From the NCBI GenBank assembly GCA_019459085.1, contig JAIBEW010000007.1:47069-111068 (forward strand): a DNA stretch of 64,000 bases, read 5' to 3'. The notes under the pieces were generated by a model. The model was given only the letters and a program-made list of their open reading frames with translations, was not told the DNA's origin and made no database searches. The DNA is from Kaistella sp. GTDB lineage: Bacteria > Bacteroidota > Bacteroidia > Flavobacteriales > Weeksellaceae. Both the position numbers and the translations under genes were made by a program. Shown here piece after piece: positions 29,705 through 39,142 of this stretch. Position 1 is the stretch's first letter. Every line of letters begins with the position of its first letter.

Positions 29705-31016
29705 ACTTTTTGCCTTCTCGGCGCTCTCTGTAAATGCTTACGCACAGCAGAGTTTCTCGATTGATGATTCCTGGCAATATGCGTTGGAGCATAACATCAG
29801 TGTGCAAAAAGCAAAAATCGACCGAACCATTGCCTCTCAAAAAGTGAAGGAAACCACGGGAATCGGTTTGCCGCAGCTCAGCGGACAGGGATCTTACAAT
29901 TATTTCCTCAACATTCCGGTTCAGCTATTGCCTGCTGAAATCACAGGCGGTACACCCGGAACTTATGTACCGGTAAAATTCGGTCAGAAACAGACTGTTA
30001 GTGGTGGACTGACACTGAGTCAGCTGTTGTTCAACGGTTCCTATCTCGTGGGTCTGCAGTCGGCAAAAGCATACAAGGAAACTGCGGCACTGGCTGAAGA
30101 AAAGACCGCGATCTCTGTAAAAGAAGGGATTTTGATGTCTTATGCGGCTGTTTTGGTAATGGACGAAAACATCAAAACACTTGAAGATAATAGAAAAGTG
30201 GCTGAAAAATCACTGAATGATACCCGCGAAACCTACAAAGTGGGGTTGGTGGAATATCAGAATGTGGAACAGCTCGAATTCAGCTATAAAAGCCTTCTGG
30301 CGAATCAGCAGAATCTTACGCGCTCGCGCGAAAAACTGTTGATGGCTTTGAAATATTTAATGGGTTATCCTTTGGAAAGTCAAATTACTTTGACTTCGAC
30401 ACTCGATGAGATTGTCAGTAAAAATGAAGGATTAGTCGATTTGAATATGAATCAGGATGTTAAAAGCCATATTGATTACCGTTTGAAGGAAAATGCGCTG
30501 AAATTGTCAGAACTGAAACTCAAACTTCAGAAATCAAGATCGCTGCCCACTTTAGCGGCAGGCCTTTCTTCCAGCTACAACGGCAACGGAGATCAGTTCA
30601 AATTTTTTAACAGCACTCAGGACTGGTTCAATACTTCCGTCATTGCAGTCCAGCTTGATATTCCGATTTTCAGCGGATTCCAGAGACACTGGCAAACTGA
30701 GCAGGCTAAACTTGATGTGTCCAAAGCAAGACTCGATATTATAGAAACCGAAAGAGATCTACAGAATACGGTGTATGCGGCTTCTGTAGATTACGACAAT
30801 GCCTACAATTCTTACAAAAATGCGCAGGAACTTATTGCACTTTCCTCCAGCATTTACAACAAACAGCGAATAAAATTTAATGAAGGGCTTGGTACAAGTT
30901 ACGAGCTGCAGCAGAGCGAAACGCAGCTCTACGATTCACAGTCCCGTTATTACGAAGCCGCAATCGGACTTATTCAGGCAAAAACCAGGCTCGACGAAGC
31001 GGTGGGCAAACTTTAA
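29688..31016 (+). CDS. TolC-family outer-membrane efflux protein
   Basis: 442 residues with a signal peptide (ending NAYAQ, ~20) and two outer-membrane-efflux repeats of long helices and short beta strands (e.g. YKVGLVEYQNVEQLE and FNEGLGTSYELQQSETQLYDSQ in equivalent places). It forms the trimeric exit duct for the adaptor and RND pump encoded next. Overlaps tetR by 17 bp; 29 bp to the adaptor gene. Confidence 0.9.
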   Translation: MKNWLKLFAFSALSVNAYAQQSFSIDDSWQYALEHNISVQKAKIDRTIASQKVKETTGIGLPQLSGQGSYNYFLNIPVQLLPAEITGGTPGTYVPVKFGQKQTVSGGLTLSQLLFNGSYLVGLQSAKAYKETAALAEEKTAISVKEGILMSYAAVLVMDENIKTLEDNRKVAEKSLNDTRETYKVGLVEYQNVEQLEFSYKSLLANQQNLTRSREKLLMALKYLMGYPLESQITLTSTLDEIVSKNEGLVDLNMNQDVKSHIDYRLKENALKLSELKLKLQKSRSLPTLAAGLSSSYNGNGDQFKFFNSTQDWFNTSVIAVQLDIPIFSGFQRHWQTEQAKLDVSKARLDIIETERDLQNTVYAASVDYDNAYNSYKNAQELIALSSSIYNKQRIKFNEGLGTSYELQQSETQLYDSQSRYYEAAIGLIQAKTRLDEAVGKL

Positions 31017-31045
31017 TCAAAAACTAATAATATAAATATTTCAAG

Positions 31046-32299
31046 ATGAAAAAATTCTTAATACCCCTGATCATATTGGCCGGCTTAACTGCCTGCAAAA
31101 AAGAGACTGAATTTAAAGACGTAAAACTCGAAACTTTAATTAAAAACAAAGATGTTAAAGGGCTCCAGGCCTATAAAGAACGTCAGAAGTATAAAGTCGA
31201 CAGCCTGAATCAGGTGATGGCCGGAATTGATGCCAATCTTAACAAAATGGGCGTTTCGGCAGCAGCCAGCGGTGTTGTTTCTGTATTGAAAATGGCTCCG
31301 ACCAATTTTGTGCATAATGTAGAGATTCAGGGCAACGTAACGACGGACCAGGACGTTAAAGTTCAGCCGCAGTTCGCCGGAACCCTGAGTTTATTTGTAA
31401 AAAAAGGACAGAATGTTAAAAGAGGACAAATCATCGGAAGGGTTTCTGACGGTGGTTTAAATGATCAGTACAAACAGGCTCAGATTTCGGTAACCACCAT
31501 GAATGCCCAGCTTCAGCAGGTGAGATCATCCGCCGAACTGGCAAAAATATCTTATCAGAAACAGAGTTCGCTCTGGGCAAAGAAAATCGGTTCCGAAATG
31601 CAGTACCTTCAGGCAAAAGCCAATTATGACGGAGCCATGAAACAGGTTGCAGCAGCTCAAAGTCAGGTTGCCGCGACTCAGAAAGCAGCTGATGCGGTAC
31701 GCACCAACTTGGCCAGAACAGCTATCACCGCTCCTTTCAGCGGAGTGATCGACGAAGTGATCACCCAAAACGGACAGGTGGTTTCGCCGGGAACTGAAAT
31801 TGTAAAATTGATTTCTCTCGGAACCATGCGGGTTGAAGCCGATGTTCCGGAGACCTATCTGGCGAAAGTACGACCAGGAACTTCGGTGAAAATCTTTATT
31901 CCGACGCTTAACCAGACCATCAGTTCTAGCATCAGACTTGTCGGAAATTACATCAATCCGGAAAACAGAACTTTCAAAATCGAAATTCCGGTTTCGAGTA
32001 AAGGAGGACTCATCAAACCTAACCTTATGGCACAGGTGAAAATTGAGGATTATGTAAACCCGAACGCGATGCAGATTCCTGCACAGTATATTTATGAAGA
32101 CGCTGCACACCGAACCTACGTTTTTGTGGCGCAGAACATCAAAGGCGATAATGCAGTTGCCAAAAAAGTATTTGTAAGCGCAGGTGAGAAGTCTGAAAAT
32201 GCAGTGGAAATTACCACGGGTCTGAAAACTGGAGATGTAGTGATTACAGATGGTTCCAAAAATCTGGTGGAAGGTCAGAAAGTAAAAATCTCACAATAA
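31046..32299 (+). CDS. RND efflux periplasmic adaptor (membrane fusion lipoprotein)
   Basis: 417 residues. Lipoprotein signal with lipobox LTAC (Cys17). A short N-terminal coiled coil (about 30-65) precedes the usual barrel-sandwich (GTLSLFVKKGQNVKRGQIIGRVSD), an alpha-hairpin, the second lipoyl half (ITAPFSGVIDEVITQNGQVVSPG), a beta-barrel and a membrane-proximal domain. It links the inner-membrane RND pump to the TolC channel. Membrane anchoring by lipid is expected. Confidence 0.92.
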   Translation: MKKFLIPLIILAGLTACKKETEFKDVKLETLIKNKDVKGLQAYKERQKYKVDSLNQVMAGIDANLNKMGVSAAASGVVSVLKMAPTNFVHNVEIQGNVTTDQDVKVQPQFAGTLSLFVKKGQNVKRGQIIGRVSDGGLNDQYKQAQISVTTMNAQLQQVRSSAELAKISYQKQSSLWAKKIGSEMQYLQAKANYDGAMKQVAAAQSQVAATQKAADAVRTNLARTAITAPFSGVIDEVITQNGQVVSPGTEIVKLISLGTMRVEADVPETYLAKVRPGTSVKIFIPTLNQTISSSIRLVGNYINPENRTFKIEIPVSSKGGLIKPNLMAQVKIEDYVNPNAMQIPAQYIYEDAAHRTYVFVAQNIKGDNAVAKKVFVSAGEKSENAVEITTGLKTGDVVITDGSKNLVEGQKVKISQ

Positions 32300-32336
32300 C
32301 TGCTGCAATTTCTAAATTTTTTTAAAAACAAAAATT

Positions 32337-35300
32337 ATGAGTCAAAATAAACACCACCAAAAGGAATCTTTTTTCTCCAGTTGGGCGGTAGATAACCGAA
32401 CCACGGTGTATGTACTCACCTTCATCATCGTGATCATGGGGATTTATTCCTTCTTTGCGATGCCGCGGGAGAGTTTTCCTGAAGTGGTTGAGAACAAAAT
32501 TTATATCTCTTCGGTGTATCCGGGAAATTCAGCGGAAGACGTTGAAAAACTCATCACCAAAGAGCTCGAAGATAAATTCAAGAATGTTTCCGGCGTCAAT
32601 AAGGTAACCTCAAACTCTTTTCAGGACTACGGTCTGATCATTGTTGAATTCGACGAAAAAATTCCGCTCGCTGAAGCGAAGCAGCGGATTAAGGATAAAG
32701 TGGATGAAGCCAAAGGCGATCAGGACTGGCCGTCGATGGATTCCGGTTCAAAGGTGGAACCCAGCGTTTTCGATCTGAATATTTCTGAAGAACTTCCCAT
32801 TTTAAATATCAATCTTAAAGGAAATTATAACAAATTTACCCTGAAACAGTACGCTGAAGACATCAAAGATGATCTTGAGGACATTTCAGAAGTAAAGGAA
32901 GCCACCATTCTGGGGGTAGACGATAATGAGGTGGAAGTTGCAGTGGACCTTTACAAAATGAATGCAGCCGGTGTGAGTTTCGATGATCTTATTATGGCCA
33001 TCCGGAACGAAAATGTCACGATTTCCGGCGGAAATCTCATTTCTGAAGGAAACCGCGAAAATGTCAGGATCAAAGGTCAGATTTCAAAACCTTCTGATCT
33101 CAATAACTTTGTGATCAAGTCGGGGGTGCGGATCGGAGATATCGCGACAGTCGCGTTCAAAGAAAAGGAAAAAACGACTTATGCCCGGGAATCCGGCCAG
33201 GATGTGGTCATGATCAACCTGAAAAAGAGAGCCGGAACCAACATGATTTCTGCAATTGATCAGGCAAAAGTAAAACTCGACAAAGCGAAAACCACTTATC
33301 TGCCTCAGGATTTGGAAATTACGCTTACTTCTGACCAGTCATCCGACGTTGAACATCAGGTAAACGAACTTGCGAACCACATTTTGATCGGTATTCTCCT
33401 TGTAATGGCGGTGTTGAGTTTTTCAATGGGGCTCAAGAATGCGCTTTTTGTGGGAACCGCAATTCCGCTTTCCATGCTTATTGCTTTTGCGGTGCTTCAT
33501 ATGTTCGGCATCACGCTGAATACAATGGTGCTTTTCGCGATGGTAATGGGCCTCGGAATGCTCGTGGATGATGGAATTGTGGTTGTGGACAATGTTTATG
33601 CCAATATGGAAAAAGGCTACGCCAGGCGCGAAGCTTCCAAGTTCGGAATCGGCGAGATTGCTTTTCCGGTAATTACTTCCACTTTAACCACCGTTTTTGC
33701 ATTTTTACCGATGCTGCTCTGGCCCGGAATTATGGGAGAATTCATGAAGTATTTCCCGATTACCATCTCGGTAACGCTGATGGCTTCTCTTTTTGTGGCG
33801 ATGATCATCAACGCTTCGATGACCGGCGGCGGAATGACTTTGGACAACAAAAACCTTACGCAGAGACAGGCAAAAAAATACACGATAATTTTTGGAGTGT
33901 TGGTTGTGGTTTTCGGTATTCTCAGATTGGTGACCGGGATTAAATATTTTCTGGCAGTTGTAATTCTATCATTATTGGCCATCCTCGCTATTTGGCTGTA
34001 CAAGGGATTCTTCCACGATAAAATTGAGCATTTCCAATATACGTTCTTCCCGAATCTGGCAAAAAAATACCAGACATTTATTGAAAATCTTTTAAACGGA
34101 AAAAAACCGCGTAATGCGTTTTTGGGAGTAATCGGAGTCCTTGTACTTTCCTTCGTAGTGTTCGGGGTGATGATGGGAATTGGACGTTCCAAAGTGCTCT
34201 TCTTCCCTGAAAATATTCCAAAACAGACCATTGTTTATATGGAATACCCGCAGGGAACCGACATCGGCAAAACGAACCAGTCAACAAAACAGGTGGAAGC
34301 AAACATACTGAACGTCCTGAATAAATACAAAGAAGACAACGGGGTGAACTATCTCGTAGAATCGATGGTGACACAGGTGGGTAAAGGCGCGACCAATCCG
34401 CAGGTGGATACAGGTTCGCAGGCCGATACGCCTTTCAAATCTAAAATCACGATTACTTATGTAGAATTCGGGAAAAGACGCGGCATCAACACCGCTGAGG
34501 TGATGGAAGACATCCGTAAAGCGATTCCTGATATTCCGGGCTTCACTTATACCGTGGAAAAAGATGCGAACGGTCCGCCGGTCGGTTATCCGGTTTCCAT
34601 TGAACTGAAAGGCGATGATTATGACCAGCTTCTTGTCGAGGCTCATAAAATGATCACATTCATCAACGGACAGGGAATTCAGGGTATTGAAAAACTCCAG
34701 TCCGACATCAATAAAGAGAGTCCGGAACTGCTTATCGACATCAACCGAGAAACAGCTGGAAATCTGGGCGTAAATACCGCACTGACGGGAATTACGCTTC
34801 GTAGAGCTTTGTTCGGACAGGATATTTCCACCTACAAAGATACCGACGACGATTATGATATTTCGGTAAGGCTTCAGGAAGATCAGCGCAGAAATACGAG
34901 TCTGCTTTTCAACCAGCCGATTACGCTGAAAGGTCAGAACGGACCGGTTTTGGTGCCCATGTCGACTTTTGCAACAATGCAGGAAGCCAATACTTTCAAC
35001 AAAATCAAAAGAAAGGACAATACACGGACAATTATGGTGTATTCCGGAGTGCTGAAGGATTATAATTCCAATGAAATTGTACAGAAAATACAGTCTGCGC
35101 TTAAAAACTATAAAACCGCCGACGGGGTGACGTACACTTTTGGTGGAGAACAGGAAGAGCAGGGAAAAAACCTGAATTTCCTTTTGTTTGCATTATTCCT
35201 GGCGATGGCGATGGTAACCTCTATTATCGTGTTCCAGTTTAACTCGCTTTCGAAAACGCTGATCATTATCACGACCATTTTGCTGAGTTTTTCAGGAGTT

Positions 35301-35885
35301 TTCCTTGGATTGAGTATTTTTGGGATGGACTTCGTTATCCTGATGACAATGATGGGAATTATTTCCCTCGCCGGAGTTGTGGTGAAGAACGGGATCGTGC
35401 TCATGGACTTCTTTGTACTGAAACTCGATGAAAAAGTGGCAGAAAAAGGCGTGGAAACCCACGATGATCTGGAACTGGAAGAAGTGAAACAGATTATTGT
35501 AGAATCCGGAAAAGAACGTTTAAGACCCGTACTTCTAACGGCAATCACCGCGATTTTAGGTTTAATTCCGCTGGCAATCGGGTTGAACTTTGATGTGGCT
35601 TCTTTCCTAACTACTCTTGATCCGCATTTCTCATTAGGAGGCGACAACGTTGCGTTCTGGGGACCGTTGGCGTGGACGATCATTTTCGGTCTTTCATTTG
35701 CGACATTCCTCACGCTGATCATTGTACCGGTGATGTTCTACATCATTTCGAAAAGAAAGATCAATGCGCGTCGGAAATATATGCAGAAACATAAAAACGA
35801 TGCAGAAGAACAGGCAAGGGAAGTGGAAAGGTTAAAGAAACTGTACCCTGCCGAATTTGAAATGCACAAGAGAGACAACGAATAA
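32337..35885 (+). CDS. RND-family efflux permease (HAE1-like)
   Basis: 1182 residues, longer than the usual ~1030-1050. It has the first helix after about 20 residues, the large periplasmic porter domains, the TM4 segment with GMLVDDGIVVVDN (proton-relay aspartates) and the second-half equivalent GVVVKNGIVLMDFF. Extra length comes largely from an insert at about residues 500-580 with two more hydrophobic segments (YTIIFGVLVVVFGILRLV; YFLAVVILSLLAILAIWLY) and a charged C-terminal tail. It exports drugs or other toxic compounds using the proton gradient; substrate unknown. Last gene of the operon; a strong terminator follows. Confidence 0.92.
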   Translation: MSQNKHHQKESFFSSWAVDNRTTVYVLTFIIVIMGIYSFFAMPRESFPEVVENKIYISSVYPGNSAEDVEKLITKELEDKFKNVSGVNKVTSNSFQDYGLIIVEFDEKIPLAEAKQRIKDKVDEAKGDQDWPSMDSGSKVEPSVFDLNISEELPILNINLKGNYNKFTLKQYAEDIKDDLEDISEVKEATILGVDDNEVEVAVDLYKMNAAGVSFDDLIMAIRNENVTISGGNLISEGNRENVRIKGQISKPSDLNNFVIKSGVRIGDIATVAFKEKEKTTYARESGQDVVMINLKKRAGTNMISAIDQAKVKLDKAKTTYLPQDLEITLTSDQSSDVEHQVNELANHILIGILLVMAVLSFSMGLKNALFVGTAIPLSMLIAFAVLHMFGITLNTMVLFAMVMGLGMLVDDGIVVVDNVYANMEKGYARREASKFGIGEIAFPVITSTLTTVFAFLPMLLWPGIMGEFMKYFPITISVTLMASLFVAMIINASMTGGGMTLDNKNLTQRQAKKYTIIFGVLVVVFGILRLVTGIKYFLAVVILSLLAILAIWLYKGFFHDKIEHFQYTFFPNLAKKYQTFIENLLNGKKPRNAFLGVIGVLVLSFVVFGVMMGIGRSKVLFFPENIPKQTIVYMEYPQGTDIGKTNQSTKQVEANILNVLNKYKEDNGVNYLVESMVTQVGKGATNPQVDTGSQADTPFKSKITITYVEFGKRRGINTAEVMEDIRKAIPDIPGFTYTVEKDANGPPVGYPVSIELKGDDYDQLLVEAHKMITFINGQGIQGIEKLQSDINKESPELLIDINRETAGNLGVNTALTGITLRRALFGQDISTYKDTDDDYDISVRLQEDQRRNTSLLFNQPITLKGQNGPVLVPMSTFATMQEANTFNKIKRKDNTRTIMVYSGVLKDYNSNEIVQKIQSALKNYKTADGVTYTFGGEQEEQGKNLNFLLFALFLAMAMVTSIIVFQFNSLSKTLIIITTILLSFSGVFLGLSIFGMDFVILMTMMGIISLAGVVVKNGIVLMDFFVLKLDEKVAEKGVETHDDLELEEVKQIIVESGKERLRPVLLTAITAILGLIPLAIGLNFDVASFLTTLDPHFSLGGDNVAFWGPLAWTIIFGLSFATFLTLIIVPVMFYIISKRKINARRKYMQKHKNDAEEQAREVERLKKLYPAEFEMHKRDNE

Positions 35886-35906
35886 ACAATCAATAACAAT
35901 TTTAAT

Positions 35907-35943
35907 AAAAAAAGCTGTTTCATTTTTTGAAACAGCTTTTTTG
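35907..35943. terminator. Bidirectional intrinsic terminator
   Basis: AAAAAAGCTGTTTCA, TTTTTT loop, GAAACAGCTTTTTT between convergent genes; A- and T-runs on both sides let it serve the RND operon and the ion channel gene. Confidence 0.88.
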
Positions 35944-35948
35944 CTTTC

Positions 35949-36773
35949 TTAAATAAATTTCTCACCGCACTGTTTGCAGTAGCGGGCTTCAACATCATTG
36001 TCCTGACTTCCACAGCGGAGACAGTTTTTTTGAGCGACCGTTTTTTTACGGAATTCTGAAGTAACAATTCCGGTTGGTACCGCAATAATGCTGTAACCGC
36101 AAAGCATAACGATGATGGAGAGAAACTTCCCGAACGGAGTAACCGGGGAAATATCACCGTAGCCCACCGTTGTAATTGTCACGACTGCCCAGTAAATACT
36201 CTGCGGAATACTGTCGAAGCCGTTTTTGCCGTCTTCCACCACATACATCACAGCGCCGATTATCACAATGAAGATGCTTAAAAACAGAAGAAAAATATAG
36301 ATTTTTCGGGAACTCTGCCGAAGTGCCGACATAATATACTGTCCGTCGTGCATATAATCTGCGAGATTGAAAATCCTGAAAACCCGCAGCATCCTCAGCA
36401 TTCTGATGATGATAAAGAAATGCGCCACCGGAAATATAAGACTGATGTAGAACGGAATGATCGCCAGAAAATCGATGACGCCGAAAAAACTGAAAATGTA
36501 TTCTTTCTTATCCTTGATCGTAAAAATCCTGAGTAAATATTCAATTGTAAAAAATATGGTGATGATAAATTCCAGCAGGTAAAACAGCTGGTGGTTCTTC
36601 ATTTCAATCTGCGGCACCGTCTCCAGCATCAGCAGAACCGTGCTGAAAAGAATCAGTAAAAGCAGCGTAATATCGAAGATTTTACCGGCTTTGGTATCGG
36701 AAAAATAGATGATCCTGTAGATTTTCTTCAGCAAAGGATGGTCTTCAGGAATGAGGTCATATTCCGGTTTCAT
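35949..36773 (-). CDS. Voltage-gated-type potassium channel with C-terminal zinc ribbon
   Basis: 274 residues, six transmembrane segments plus pore loop. The selectivity filter TTVGYGD lies near residue 200. The fourth segment has regularly spaced Arg (IIIRMLRMLRVFRIFNL), a voltage-sensor pattern. The soluble tail ends in CLRCGS ... YCKQCGEKF, a CxxC...CxxC zinc ribbon instead of the RCK domain found in many prokaryotic K+ channels. It probably carries K+ across the inner membrane; the ribbon may mediate assembly. Convergent with the RND operon and divergent from the Nif3-like gene. Confidence 0.88.
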   Translation of the reverse strand: MKPEYDLIPEDHPLLKKIYRIIYFSDTKAGKIFDITLLLLILFSTVLLMLETVPQIEMKNHQLFYLLEFIITIFFTIEYLLRIFTIKDKKEYIFSFFGVIDFLAIIPFYISLIFPVAHFFIIIRMLRMLRVFRIFNLADYMHDGQYIMSALRQSSRKIYIFLLFLSIFIVIIGAVMYVVEDGKNGFDSIPQSIYWAVVTITTVGYGDISPVTPFGKFLSIIVMLCGYSIIAVPTGIVTSEFRKKTVAQKNCLRCGSQDNDVEARYCKQCGEKFI

Positions 36774-36824
36774 AACGTGTAATTTTTACAAATGTAATAT
36801 CTTCGTGGAAATTACTCAATTTAT

Positions 36825-37922
36825 ATGAAAATTAAAGAATTTGTCTCTGAGTTTGAAAAAATCATCCCCGCAAAACAGGCGGAAGATTTTGATAATGTGG
36901 GTTTGCTCTGCGGAAACCCGGAAAGAGAAATTTCAGGAATTTTAATCGCACATGATGCACTCGAAATTGTGGTGGAAGAAGCCGTTTCCGGCGGTGCTAA
37001 TCTCATTCTCACTTTTCATCCCATTATTTTTTCGGGTTTAAAATCCCTGACAGGGAAAAATTATGTGGAAAGAGCCGTCATGAAGGCGCTCGAAAACAAA
37101 ATTGCGATTTACGCCGTGCATACTGCGTTCGACAATGATTTTTTTGGAGTAAATTTTGGAATCTGCGAAAAACTGGGTCTTAAAAATCAGAAAATTCTGA
37201 TGCCCAAAGCACAGAATCTTAAAAAACTCGAAGTGTATGTCCCGACAGAACACGCCGTTCAACTGAAAAATGCACTGTTCGCATCGGGAGCCGGAAACAT
37301 CGGTTTTTATGATGAATGCAGCTTTTCGATTTCCGGAACCGGAACTTTCAAACCGTTGGAACATTCCGATCCGTTTTCCGGAAGCCTGAATATCCGCGAA
37401 AATGCGCAGGAAGAAATGATCTCGGTGATTTTTGAAAGTTTTAAACAGCATCAGATCATTTCAGCCATGAAAGCGGCTCATCCTTATGAAGAAGTGGCGT
37501 ATCAGATCATCAGTCTCGAGAACGAAAACCAGTATTCCGGACTCGGGCGTTTCGGCGAACTCGAAACTGAATTGGCGGAAGAGGATTTTTTGCAGATGGT
37601 GAAAGAAAAATTCGGTCTTAAAATCATCCGTCATTCGGCTTTCACTTCAAAAAAAATAAAAAGAGTAGGGGCCTTGGGCGGAAGCGGTTCCGGCGGTATA
37701 AAAGCGGCGATTTCGGCTGGTTGTGATGCTTACCTCACGGGTGATCTGAAATACCACGATTTTTTTCAGGCCGAAAACAAAATGCTGCTCTGCGATATCG
37801 GTCATTTTGAGTCAGAACAATTTGTAACTCAACAATTATTTGAAATTTTGTCGGAAAAATTTCCTAAATTTGCAATCTCAAAATCTATTGGGAAAACCAA
37901 TCCAGTAAATTATTTTTTATAA
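36825..37922 (+). CDS. Nif3-like dinuclear metal-centre hexameric protein
   Basis: 365 residues, matching the long Nif3/YqfO/YbgI form with an inserted central domain (~130-230). Family motifs: EDFDNVGLLCG at the N-terminus, YAVHTAFDN and the C-terminal GHFESEQ. The usual His-His-Pro of the metal site is FHP here (Phe64-His65-Pro66), so one metal ligand appears substituted. Some members bind two metals and have been proposed to act on GTP cyclohydrolase-type or nucleotide substrates, but the true role is unsettled. Only 3 bp separate it from the coiled-coil gene, so the two are an operon. Confidence 0.88.
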   Translation: MKIKEFVSEFEKIIPAKQAEDFDNVGLLCGNPEREISGILIAHDALEIVVEEAVSGGANLILTFHPIIFSGLKSLTGKNYVERAVMKALENKIAIYAVHTAFDNDFFGVNFGICEKLGLKNQKILMPKAQNLKKLEVYVPTEHAVQLKNALFASGAGNIGFYDECSFSISGTGTFKPLEHSDPFSGSLNIRENAQEEMISVIFESFKQHQIISAMKAAHPYEEVAYQIISLENENQYSGLGRFGELETELAEEDFLQMVKEKFGLKIIRHSAFTSKKIKRVGALGGSGSGGIKAAISAGCDAYLTGDLKYHDFFQAENKMLLCDIGHFESEQFVTQQLFEILSEKFPKFAISKSIGKTNPVNYFL

Positions 37923-37925
37923 AAT

Positions 37926-38705
37926 ATGGCTAAGAAAAACGTAGAAATTTCTGTTGAAGAAAAATTAAGAGCACTTTATGATTTGCAGATTATTGATTCC
38001 AGATTGGATGAAATCCGCAATACAAGAGGCGAACTGCCGATAGAAGTGGAAGATTTGGAAATTGAAATTCAGGGTCTGGAGAAAAGAGCTGAAAAATTTC
38101 AGGCGGAAATTAAGGAACAGAATGACGAAATCAACACCAAGAAAGAGGTGATGAGCCATTCGGCTACTTTGATCGAAAAATATAAATCTCAGCAGGACAA
38201 CGTAAGAAATAACAAAGAATTCGAAGCTTTAGACAAAGAAATTGAATTCCAGGAGCTGGAAATTCAGCTGGCAGAAAAAAAGATCAAAGGATTCAGCGCC
38301 AATATTGAGATGAAAAATGTGACTTTCGAAGACCTGAACACTAAAATTTCAGAACTTAAAAATCACCTGAAATTCAAAAAAGAAGAATTGGAAGATCTGG
38401 TTTCTGAAACCCAGAAAGAAGAAGATTACCTGATCGAAAAATCCAAGGAATTTGCTACGAAGATCGACGAAAGACTTCTGGCTTCTTACAGCAGAATCCG
38501 AAACAATTCTACCACCGGTCTTGCCGTTGTAGGTCTGGAAAGAGGCGCGCCGAAAGGTTCGTTCTTCACCCTTCCTCCACAGAAGCAGATGGAAATTGCC
38601 CAGAGAAAGAAAATCATCATCGATGAGCATTCCGGAAAAATTCTGGTAGACGATGATTTGGTGAACGAAGAAAACGAGAGAATGAAAGATATTATTAAAT
38701 TCTAA
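37926..38705 (+). CDS. Coiled-coil protein of the C4-zinc-ribbon family with degenerate ribbon
   Basis: 259 residues. Residues ~10-185 form a long antiparallel coiled coil; the C-terminus corresponds to the zf-RING_7/COG1579 ribbon (SFFTLPPQKQMEI ... IIIDEHSGKILVDDDL). In typical members two CxxC pairs flank this segment, but here there is not one Cys in those places (GAPKG and EHSGK stand in), so zinc binding is lost while the fold and LPPQ motif remain. Relatives are linked to translation or protein export, but function is not established for this form. Co-transcribed with the Nif3-like gene, a pairing common in Bacteroidota. Confidence 0.82.
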   Translation: MAKKNVEISVEEKLRALYDLQIIDSRLDEIRNTRGELPIEVEDLEIEIQGLEKRAEKFQAEIKEQNDEINTKKEVMSHSATLIEKYKSQQDNVRNNKEFEALDKEIEFQELEIQLAEKKIKGFSANIEMKNVTFEDLNTKISELKNHLKFKKEELEDLVSETQKEEDYLIEKSKEFATKIDERLLASYSRIRNNSTTGLAVVGLERGAPKGSFFTLPPQKQMEIAQRKKIIIDEHSGKILVDDDLVNEENERMKDIIKF

Positions 38706-38716
38706 TCATTTCCCCA

Positions 38717-38758
38717 TAAAAAAATCCCGCTGAATAATTATTCAGCGGGATTTTTTTT
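38717..38758. terminator. Bidirectional intrinsic terminator
   Basis: AAAAAATCCCGCTGAA, short loop, TTCAGCGGGATTTTTTTT between the coiled-coil gene and the convergent rhodanese gene. Confidence 0.9.
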
Positions 38759-38767
38759 AGTGTTTCT

Positions 38768-39055
38768 TTACAACTGTTCCAGGGTCGCTTTCATTTCTTC
38801 ATAACCGCCGCCGTTGTAAACATCGGTCATACCTTCAGATTTGAAATAATCAACAGCTTTTCCGCTGCGGTTTCCGCTTCTACAGAAAAAAATCTTCGTT
38901 CCGTTCAGGTTGGTGATTTCCTGTTTGCGGTCTTGAAGTTCACCAAGCGGAATGTTCTGTGCTTCTTCAATATTTCCGTCCATTTCAAGTTCCATAGGTT
39001 CGCGGACGTCGATCAAATGGTAATTTCCTGCTTTCAGTACTTCTATTAGTGACAT
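38768..39055 (-). CDS. Single-domain rhodanese
   Basis: 95 residues, a compact rhodanese fold: HLIDVREPMELEMDG, then the active loop FCRSGNRSGKA with the catalytic Cys, which would carry a persulfide sulfur. Small rhodaneses like this act in sulfur transfer (for example to tRNA or cofactors) or cyanide detoxification. Its start is followed upstream by 87 bp to the divergent queG gene. Confidence 0.9.
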   Translation of the reverse strand: MSLIEVLKAGNYHLIDVREPMELEMDGNIEEAQNIPLGELQDRKQEITNLNGTKIFFCRSGNRSGKAVDYFKSEGMTDVYNGGGYEEMKATLEQL

Positions 39056-39142
39056 ATTTTCAGTTTTAAATTGATATTGCCCGGAATTGCCGCCGGATAA
39101 GCAAAGTTATAAAATTATGTTAGTTTTGCAAGGCGATTTTTT

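Noticed and set aside
33617..34231. 204-residue minus-strand frame inside the RND permease
   Set aside because: Antisense shadow of the permease; no separate promoter or conserved motif.
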